NCBI GenBank assembly: GCA_905206195.1
Contig: CAJLGN010000093.1
Span: forward strand, 1 to 6,188
Reading direction: 5' to 3'
Source of the DNA: an uncultured Roseburia sp.
GTDB taxonomy: Bacteria > Bacillota > Clostridia > Lachnospirales > Lachnospiraceae
DNA length: 6,188 nt
The notes under the pieces are model-generated. The model had not been told where the DNA came from. It was given only the letters and a program-made list of their open reading frames with translations, and did not search any database. This document shows positions 1-4,243 of the stretch, in pieces; positions within the stretch are counted from its first letter, which is position 1; each line of letters opens with the position of its first letter. The position numbers and the translations under genes are program-made.

Positions 1-64
1 CTCTGTGGGACACCCCCGTGTCAAACTATGAGCGCCACACATCGCAAAACTTTCTTCCGTTAGT
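1..64. other. Left-edge noncoding stretch with small palindrome
   Basis: This stretch lies beyond the small-gene terminator. It holds the palindrome GACAC-CCCC-GTGTC (9-22) and, on the minus strand, an exact TTGACA (19-24) that would be a -35 box for a gene beyond the left edge; its -10 would fall outside the window. A 14-codon minus-strand frame from an ATG at 40-42 also runs off the edge but has no good ribosome site. No gene can be supported here. Confidence 0.25.
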
Positions 65-105
65 AAAAGCACCCCTGCAAACCACCGCGCGGCTTGCAGG
101 AGCGC
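65..105 (-). terminator. Intrinsic terminator after the 45-aa membrane protein
   Basis: Read on the minus strand, bases 105-91 pair with 83-69 over 15 consecutive positions (12 Watson-Crick pairs plus 3 G-U) around a 7-nt loop (84-90). Four T follow directly (68-65). The stem is strong, but the T tract is short, so termination may be incomplete. It begins 12 bp after the TAA of the small gene and supports a monocistronic unit. On the plus strand no T run follows the stem, so it serves the minus strand. Confidence 0.6.
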
Positions 106-117
106 CCTCTTAAGCTC

Positions 118-255
118 TTATATGTCGCTGCTGTCCTCGTCGTCCGCAATCGCCGCGGCTGTCCCCGATACAGCAGATACCACCGCTATCACCGTAGCGA
201 TCACTACCAGCAAAATTAACACTGCTAAAAATATAAGCAAGCCACTCTCCGTCAT
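118..255 (-). CDS. Small single-span membrane protein, 45 aa, unknown function
   Basis: Seen: an ATG at 253-255 opens a 45-codon frame ending in TAA at 118-120. An AGGAG Shine-Dalgarno site (264-268) lies 8 nt upstream of the ATG, a good promoter lies further up, and a hairpin terminator follows the stop. These four signals together make the frame credible despite its size. Residues 6 to about 29 are a continuous hydrophobic run (L, I, V, A, F), which predicts one transmembrane helix. A small-residue segment (30-37: S, G, T, A, I) follows, then the acidic tail D-D-E-D-S-S-D-I. There is no Lys, Arg or His anywhere, so the positive-inside rule gives no orientation. The first four residues (M-T-E-S) carry one negative charge. 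It is not a normal signal peptide, which would need a basic n-region, and it lacks the basic tail common in type I toxins. Family not recognised. Inference: a small integral membrane protein, perhaps a regulator or subunit of a membrane complex. Confidence 0.72.
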   Translation of the reverse strand: MTESGLLIFLAVLILLVVIATVIAVVSAVSGTAAAIADDEDSSDI

Positions 256-490
256 ACACTCATCTCCTACTCATGTCTATCTCTTGTTTTAAAACTATTA
301 TAGCACATCCTCTTTTGCTTGAAAAGTATCCTTCAAACACTATTCTGCGCAAAAAATCTGGGGGAAATTTTCCTGCGAAACCCAAACGCTGGACCTAAAT
401 CTTGTGTCCCGCATTGTCCTCTGCCCTTTGCAAAAGATCGCGTCCAGCCGCCGCGCGCATTCTCCTCTCCCTCCCAGAGCCCTGTCCTTC
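256..490. other. Intergenic region between pyk and the small membrane-protein gene
   Basis: This 235-bp gap holds the promoter and Shine-Dalgarno site of the small gene at its left end. The right part, downstream of pyk, shows no convincing coding frame. On the minus strand a run of six T (356-351) follows a C-rich segment (365-361) that can pair weakly with an upstream GGG (383-381). This is at best a poor terminator for pyk. A 7-bp inverted repeat (388-394 GCTGGAC with 442-448 GTCCAGC) encloses 47 bases and could form a longer 3' structure. Neither element is strong enough for a firm terminator call, so where pyk transcription ends is unresolved. Confidence 0.4.
297..325 (-). promoter_or_regulatory. 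Sigma-A-type promoter for the 45-aa membrane protein
   Basis: On the minus strand a perfect -10 hexamer TATAAT (297-302) is preceded by TG one base upstream, giving the extended form TGCTATAAT. A 17-nt spacer separates it from a -35-like TTTTCA (320-325; 4 of 6 matches to TTGACA). The predicted transcript start is near 290, leaving a leader of about 35 nt that contains the AGGAG site at 264-268. It shows that the small gene is transcribed independently of pyk upstream. Confidence 0.7.
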
Positions 491-2269
491 TCAGTTGGCG
501 CTCACGACTCCATTCTTACAGTCGAGTTCTACAAACGCGCTGGATTTTAAGATGCCAAGCGCATTCTTCGCGCCGATCAGAACCGGAATATCGAGACTTA
601 ATCCTGCGATTGCGGCATGGCAGTTCTCGCTGTCCGCCTCCACGATCAAACCGGACGCCGCGCGCATCTGCTCCATCATGCAGTTGTTGGTATCCTCCGC
701 CACGATGATGTCCCCCACCTTAAAGTTCTCAAGATCCGCTTCGCTGTGGCAGACACAGAGATTTGCGGACACTTTCTTATCCGTGATACCTTTTCCCTTG
801 ACCAAAATATGACCGGCCACCTGTACCTTGATCAAGTTTGTTGTGCCGGACACGCCGAGCGGCACGCCCGCCGTCAGGACAACGACATCGCCCTTTTCAA
901 TGATTCCTGCTGCCTCCGCCGTGTCCACCGCATAGTCAAACACCTCCTCCGCCGTGGTCTTCTCTTTGAGAAGCAGGGGCACAACGCCCCAGGACAGACC
1001 GAGCTGCCGGTACACCTTATCCGTCAGGCAGGCTCCAAGGATCGGAGAGCACGGGCGATACTTGGATACCATGCGGGCGGTTCGCCCGGACTTACTTACG
1101 GTGATGATCGCCGCCGCGTTCAGGTCTCCCGCCATCATGCAGGTCGCGTGGGAGATGGCGTTTGTCACATCCGGATTGCTCATAATCTCACGCTGCTTAA
1201 AGCGCTGCAGATAATTGATATCCTGCTCCGTGCGAATTGAGATGCGCACCATAGTCTTCAACGCCTCAATTGGGTACATACCTGCCGCGGTCTCCCCGGA
1301 GAGCATGATGGCGCTGGTGCCGTCGTAGATCGCATTGGCAACATCCGTCGCCTCCGCCCGCGTCGGCCGCGGGTGCTTCATCATCGAGTCGAGCATCTGG
1401 GTCGCCGTTATGACCACCTTCCCCGCACCGCTCACCTTCTTGATAATCATCTTCTGAATGACGGGCACGTCCTCGAGCGGAATCTCAACTCCCATATCGC
1501 CGCGCGCCACCATGATGCCGTCCGACACGCGGATGATATCATCAATGTTCTGCACGCCCTGCATATTTTCAATCTTGGCGATGATTTTAATGTCCTCCCC
1601 ACCCTTTTCTTCGAGAATCTTACGGATGGCGAGCACATCGTCCGCAGTGCGGACAAAAGAAGCAGCGATAAAATCATAATCGTTCTCCACGCCAAACACG
1701 ATATCGCCGTAATCTTTCTCACTGATATACGGCATCGAGAGGTCCACATTCGGAACGTTGACGCCCTTTTTGTTTGAGACCGCACCACCGTTTAATACCG
1801 TACACACGATATCCATAGCCTTTTTCCCATCTGCATCCGCTTTCGCGCCAGATACCGGGTGAATCTTCTTCACCTCAAGCTCGATCAGACCGTCATCGAT
1901 CAAAATCTTGTCCCCAAGCTTGATATCTCCCGGAAGATCCTTGTACGTGATGGATACCCGCTTCTCATCCCCCTTAATATCCTCCGTCGTCAACGTAAAA
2001 GTCTGTCCGTTTTGCAACTCCACTTTTCCGTCGGCAAACTCCATCAAGCGGATCTCCGGCCCCTTGGTATCCAGCAGTGCGGCAACCGGGCGCCTCAGCT
2101 CCTCCCTAAGCCTGCGCAACATCACAAGGCGTTTCTTTTGTTCATCGTGCGGTCCGTGAGAAAAGTTAAAACGCGCAACGTCCATTCCTTCCTCAATGAG
2201 CTTTCCCATTATCTTCTCATCATCTGTCGCCGGTCCCAATGTACATACAATCTTCGTCTTTCTAAACAT
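491..2269 (-). CDS. pyk: Pyruvate kinase with C-terminal PEP-utiliser-like domain
   Basis: Catalyses phosphoenolpyruvate + ADP to pyruvate + ATP, the last ATP-yielding step of cytoplasmic glycolysis. I chose the start M-F-R-K-T-K-I-V (ATG at 2267-2269) because family members begin at this K-T-K-I-V block and an AGGAG (2274-2278) sits 4 nt upstream, a little close. An in-frame ATG at 2291-2293 would add eight basic residues (M-R-K-E-M-R-R-D) with a weaker ribosome site. From this start the protein has 592 aa, the Bacillus/Clostridium size rather than the roughly 470 aa of E. coli. Seen: TKGPEIR (68-74), the active-site signature IIAKIENMQG with catalytic Lys232, ARGDMGVE (255-262), ATQMLDSM (289-296), and SGETAAG (324-330). 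The allosteric C domain spans about 360-485, followed by an extra domain (about 487-592) related to the phosphohistidine domain of PEP-utilising enzymes. Its motif reads N-C-H-A-A-I (His551). Glu in GPEIR is the residue associated with K+-dependent enzymes. It lies 59 bp after arcC and is probably co-transcribed with it. Confidence 0.97.
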   Translation of the reverse strand: MFRKTKIVCTLGPATDDEKIMGKLIEEGMDVARFNFSHGPHDEQKKRLVMLRRLREELRRPVAALLDTKGPEIRLMEFADGKVELQNGQTFTLTTEDIKGDEKRVSITYKDLPGDIKLGDKILIDDGLIELEVKKIHPVSGAKADADGKKAMDIVCTVLNGGAVSNKKGVNVPNVDLSMPYISEKDYGDIVFGVENDYDFIAASFVRTADDVLAIRKILEEKGGEDIKIIAKIENMQGVQNIDDIIRVSDGIMVARGDMGVEIPLEDVPVIQKMIIKKVSGAGKVVITATQMLDSMMKHPRPTRAEATDVANAIYDGTSAIMLSGETAAGMYPIEALKTMVRISIRTEQDINYLQRFKQREIMSNPDVTNAISHATCMMAGDLNAAAIITVSKSGRTARMVSKYRPCSPILGACLTDKVYRQLGLSWGVVPLLLKEKTTAEEVFDYAVDTAEAAGIIEKGDVVVLTAGVPLGVSGTTNLIKVQVAGHILVKGKGITDKKVSANLCVCHSEADLENFKVGDIIVAEDTNNCMMEQMRAASGLIVEADSENCHAAIAGLSLDIPVLIGAKNALGILKSSAFVELDCKNGVVSAN

Positions 2270-2328
2270 ATCTCTCCTCATTTCTTTTCTCATTCTATTC
2301 TTCCACTTATATCCTGCCGCGCTATCGG
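2270..2328 (-). other. arcC-pyk intergenic spacer, probable read-through
   Basis: This 59-bp gap has no hairpin followed by a T run, so nothing visible stops arcC transcription. A TATAAG-like -10 is present at 2305-2310, but there is no TTGACA-like hexamer at 17-18 nt. The gap also carries the Shine-Dalgarno site (2274-2278) that decides the pyk start. Co-transcription of arcC and pyk is the simplest reading; a weak extra pyk promoter cannot be excluded. Confidence 0.45.
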
Positions 2329-3261
2329 CTATTTCGTAATCATGGTTCCCATGCCTGCGGTGACCTGACTCCCCTCCTTATGGAGCTTGGTGATCAGCGC
2401 AGAGCGGATGGCAGAGTCCCCGATGAAATCGACGGACGCCTGAATCTTCGGCAGCATGTCACCCGCACCGAACTGTCCCTGCGCCATGTATTTCCTCGCC
2501 TCCGCCACCGTCATTGCACCAATCGGTCTCTCGCTCTGCGTCCCGTAGTCTAGGCAGATATTTTCCACACCTGTTAAAATCACGAGCATATCTGCATCCA
2601 GGAGCTGCGCCAGCCGCCCAGCCGCCAGATCCTTCTCGATCACTGCGCTGGCACCCTTTAACTCATTGTCCTGAGAAAGCACCGGGATTCCGCCGCCACC
2701 GCATGCGATCACGATCTGATCCGCATCCGACAGTGCGCGGATGGCATCGATCTCCACGATATCCACCGGCTTTGGTGCCGCCACGATACGGCGGTACCCC
2801 TCCTCGGTGTGGACGACATGATTCCCCTTCGCTTCCTCCTCCTCGGCTTCCTCCTCCGTCATGACCCTTCCTATGATCTTGCTCGGCTTGTAAAATGCCT
2901 CGTCGTACGGGTCGACCACCACCTGGGTGAGAACCGTGGATACAGTCTTGTAAATTCCTTTATTCAGAAGCTCCGCGCGGATGGCATTCTGGAGATCGTA
3001 GCCAATATATCCCTGGCTCATCGCCGAACAGACGGACATCGGTGTCGCCGTGTACTCTGGATACAGGCGGCAGAATTCATTCATCGCCGTGTGGATCATC
3101 CCGACCTGGGGCCCGTTGCTGTGGGTGATAACCACCTGATAATCCTCGCGGATAAAATCAACCACCGCCCGCGCAGTGCGCCGCGTCGCCTCCTTCTGCT
3201 CCGGGAGGGTCATTCCGAGCGCTTCGTGCCCGAGCGCAATCACGATTTTCTTCTTTTTCAT
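2329..3261 (-). CDS. arcC: Carbamate kinase (amino-acid kinase family), variant glycine loop
   Basis: Catalyses the reversible reaction carbamoyl phosphate + ADP to ATP + carbamate in the cytoplasm. It is used fermentatively to gain ATP from arginine, agmatine, purine-derived or other carbamoyl compounds. The start is firm: GGAGG (3269-3273) lies 7 nt before the ATG. At 310 aa it is full length. Seen: HSNGPQVG (47-54), SQGYIGYDLQNA (82-93), TQVVVDPYDEAF (112-123) and P-S-K (126-128) of the family's protruding subdomain, A-P-K-P-V-D-I (162-168), CGGGGIP (187-193), E-K-D (209-211), ILTGVE (228-233), and MLPKI with Lys272, which corresponds to the conserved active-site lysine. It resembles the E. 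coli YqeA type (S-V-C, SQGYIGYDLQNA) more than Enterococcus ArcC. Odd: the N-terminal GGNAL loop reads GHEAL (11-15) and H-G-N-G is H-S-N-G. An acidic stretch (TEEEAEEEEAKG) lies at 135-146. It is transcribed from its own promoter, with pyk downstream. The family is certain; the exact substrate is slightly less so because of the altered loop. Confidence 0.92.
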   Translation of the reverse strand: MKKKKIVIALGHEALGMTLPEQKEATRRTARAVVDFIREDYQVVITHSNGPQVGMIHTAMNEFCRLYPEYTATPMSVCSAMSQGYIGYDLQNAIRAELLNKGIYKTVSTVLTQVVVDPYDEAFYKPSKIIGRVMTEEEAEEEEAKGNHVVHTEEGYRRIVAAPKPVDIVEIDAIRALSDADQIVIACGGGGIPVLSQDNELKGASAVIEKDLAAGRLAQLLDADMLVILTGVENICLDYGTQSERPIGAMTVAEARKYMAQGQFGAGDMLPKIQASVDFIGDSAIRSALITKLHKEGSQVTAGMGTMITK

Positions 3262-3310
3262 CTCTTATCCTCCGATGTCTCATCTGTGCCGTTACGCTTA
3301 TACTTTTATC

Positions 3311-3340
3311 ATTCTATCACGAATCCTGCATTCTATGCAA
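3311..3340 (-). promoter_or_regulatory. Probable promoter for arcC (and pyk)
   Basis: On the minus strand TAGAAT (3311-3316) is preceded by TG one base upstream (extended -10, TGATAGAAT). TTGCAT (3335-3340) lies 18 nt further upstream as a weak -35. The predicted start near 3304 gives a leader of about 43 nt containing the GGAGG ribosome site at 3269-3273. The position between the ysxC terminator and arcC fits. No clear operator such as an ArgR or CcpA box was recognised. Confidence 0.5.
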
Positions 3341-3385
3341 CGATGAACTTCTCACGGCAATTGGAAAGTTTGCGCTCATCCCCAC

Positions 3386-3433
3386 AAAAAAACGTTTACT
3401 CTCCCACCGCTCATCCGATGGGAAAAGTAAACG
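3386..3433 (-). terminator. Strong intrinsic terminator of the lon-ysxC unit
   Basis: On the minus strand CGTTTACT (3433-3426) pairs perfectly with AGTAAACG (3400-3393). After a small asymmetric internal loop, TCCCA (3423-3419) pairs with TGGGA (3406-3402) around a 12-nt loop. Seven T (3392-3386) follow the stem directly. It starts 9 bp after the ysxC stop codon. It separates this unit from arcC, which needs its own promoter just downstream. On the plus strand only a short TTTT run follows the stem, so the main direction is minus. Confidence 0.88.
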
Positions 3434-3442
3434 CTTTTCCTC

Positions 3443-4051
3443 TTAAATCTCTTCGGGCGTCCCCTCTTCGAGCACCAGCGCGTCAATCTGCTCCCAGATC
3501 TCATCGCGCCCCTGCTTCGTCTCCGCAGAAAACGCAATGATGGCAGTTCCCGGTTTCACAGAAAGTCCCTCGCGGATGGCCTTGATGTTCTTTTGCACCT
3601 GACTGCGCTTGATCTTATCCAGCTTTGTCGCTATGATAATCGGCGCAAATCCCTGATACACCATCCACTCATACATCATCCTGTCATTTGCCGACGGGTC
3701 GTGTCGGATGTCGATCAACAGGAATACCGCCTTTAGCTTTTTGGAGGTGTGGAGATAGTTCTCCACCATCTTTCCCCACTTCGCCTTGACCTCCTCGGAC
3801 GCCTTGGCGTAGCCGTAGCCCGGCAGATCGACCAGGTACATGGCGTCATTGATATTGTAAAAGTTGATCGTCTGCGTCTTTCCTGGCTGGGCGGAGGTTC
3901 TCGCCAGGGATTTGCGGTTCATGAGCGCATTGATCAGAGACGATTTTCCCACGTTTGACTTTCCTGCAAACGCCACTTCATTGTAGGGATTGTCCGGTAT
4001 CGCACTCGTGATGCCGCAGACGATTTCTAAATTTACATTCTTGATTACCAT
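3443..4051 (-). CDS. yihA: Ribosome biogenesis GTPase YihA/YsxC (EngB)
   Basis: TRAFAC-class GTPase of the EngB family that binds the large ribosomal subunit and is needed for its late assembly; essential in Bacillus subtilis and E. coli (family knowledge). From M-V-I-K-N-V-N the protein has 202 aa, the usual length. An AGGAG (4058-4062) lies 6 nt before this ATG. A GTG at 4157-4159 in the same frame would add 36 residues with no family similarity and no ribosome site, so it was not used. Seen: G1 GKSNVGKS (30-37), G2 region PGKTQTINFY (56-65), G3 DLPGYGYAK (75-83), G4 TKLDK (142-146), G5 SAETKQG (175-181). All GTP-binding motifs are intact. It follows lon, as in the B. subtilis lonA-ysxC order, across a 188-bp structured gap, and a strong terminator stands right behind it. 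No clear promoter was found in the gap, so transcription from the lon promoter is likely. Confidence 0.96.
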   Translation of the reverse strand: MVIKNVNLEIVCGITSAIPDNPYNEVAFAGKSNVGKSSLINALMNRKSLARTSAQPGKTQTINFYNINDAMYLVDLPGYGYAKASEEVKAKWGKMVENYLHTSKKLKAVFLLIDIRHDPSANDRMMYEWMVYQGFAPIIIATKLDKIKRSQVQKNIKAIREGLSVKPGTAIIAFSAETKQGRDEIWEQIDALVLEEGTPEEI

Positions 4052-4239
4052 GTGACTCTCCTTTTTTGTCTGCCCCGCAGTGAGACTGTTGCGAGAACAA
4101 ATTTCATCCCAGACTTTTTGGCAGCTTCTATGACTAACTGCCAAGAAACGCCCTGGCACAAACTTAACCTCGGCTAATTCTTATAGAAGCTGCGCAGAAA
4201 CCACAGGTTGATACAGCGTTGTGGCGACAGTCCCACTGC
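4052..4239 (-). other. Structured lon-ysxC intergenic region with competing hairpins
   Basis: Seen on the minus strand: an exact 11-bp inverted repeat, GCAGCTTCTAT (4193-4183) against ATAGAAGCTGC (4131-4121), encloses 51 bases. The 3' arm also belongs to a second hairpin, TTGGCAG (4144-4138) with CTGCCAA (4124-4118), so the two folds exclude each other. A smaller hairpin, TGCCA/TGGCA (4157-4153 and 4143-4139), fits inside the long fold. No T run follows any of them, so they are not intrinsic terminators. A CCACA/TGTGG pair (4226-4222, 4207-4203) adds more structure upstream. A TATAAG (4180-4185) could be a -10, but no -35 fits. Possible roles are RNA processing between lon and ysxC, mRNA stability, or translational control of ysxC. 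No known riboswitch class was recognised. Confidence 0.45.
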
Positions 4240-4243
4240 TCAT
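4181..4243 (-). CDS. Possible 20-aa leader ORF overlapping the lon stop (doubtful)
   Basis: An ATG at 4241-4243 overlaps the lon TGA as ATGA and opens a 20-codon frame ([10 protein letters not shown], then [10 protein letters not shown]) ending in TAA at 4181-4183. A purine run, GAGAGGG, ends 2 nt before the ATG, which is close for a ribosome site. The stop codon falls at the end of the 5' arm of the 11-bp inverted repeat, so ribosomes finishing this frame would disturb that stem. This could be translational coupling to lon or chance; codon composition cannot decide for so short a frame. Confidence 0.2.
   Translation of the reverse strand: MSSGTVATTLYQPVVSAQLL

Noticed and set aside
351..394. 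Intrinsic terminator for pyk
   Set aside because: The six-T run is real, but the stem before it is only a few interrupted pairs. I kept it as a remark in the intergenic entry rather than a separate feature.
617..1240. 207-codon plus-strand open frame opposite pyk
   Set aside because: It is the antisense shadow of a fully conserved pyruvate kinase. It has no family similarity, no ribosome site, and a composition rich in His, Arg and Leu typical of reverse-strand frames.
2270..2293. Eight-residue longer start of pyk (M-R-K-E-M-R-R-D)
   Set aside because: Family members start at the K-T-K-I-V block, and the better AGGAG lies inside this extension, before the inner ATG.
2839..2872. Repetitive-looking CTTCCTCCTC sequence inside arcC, possibly a repeat or slippage tract
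   Set aside because: It is the complement of Glu/Ala codons of the acidic stretch in arcC, the frame is intact, and related enzymes are also acidic there.
2809..3540. 243-codon plus-strand open frame spanning arcC, the arcC promoter, the ysxC terminator and the ysxC 3' end
   Set aside because: It runs antisense through two conserved genes and a strong terminator, and its protein shows no domain. It is a chance frame.
4118..4144. TTGGCAG/CTGCCAA hairpin as a lon terminator
   Set aside because: On the minus strand it is followed by A-rich sequence, not a T run, so it cannot be a standard intrinsic terminator.
4052..4159. 36-residue N-terminal extension of ysxC from a GTG at 4157-4159
   Set aside because: The extension lacks a ribosome site, crosses the inverted repeat and has no counterpart in the family. 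The ATG at 4049-4051 has AGGAG at 6 nt and gives the normal length.
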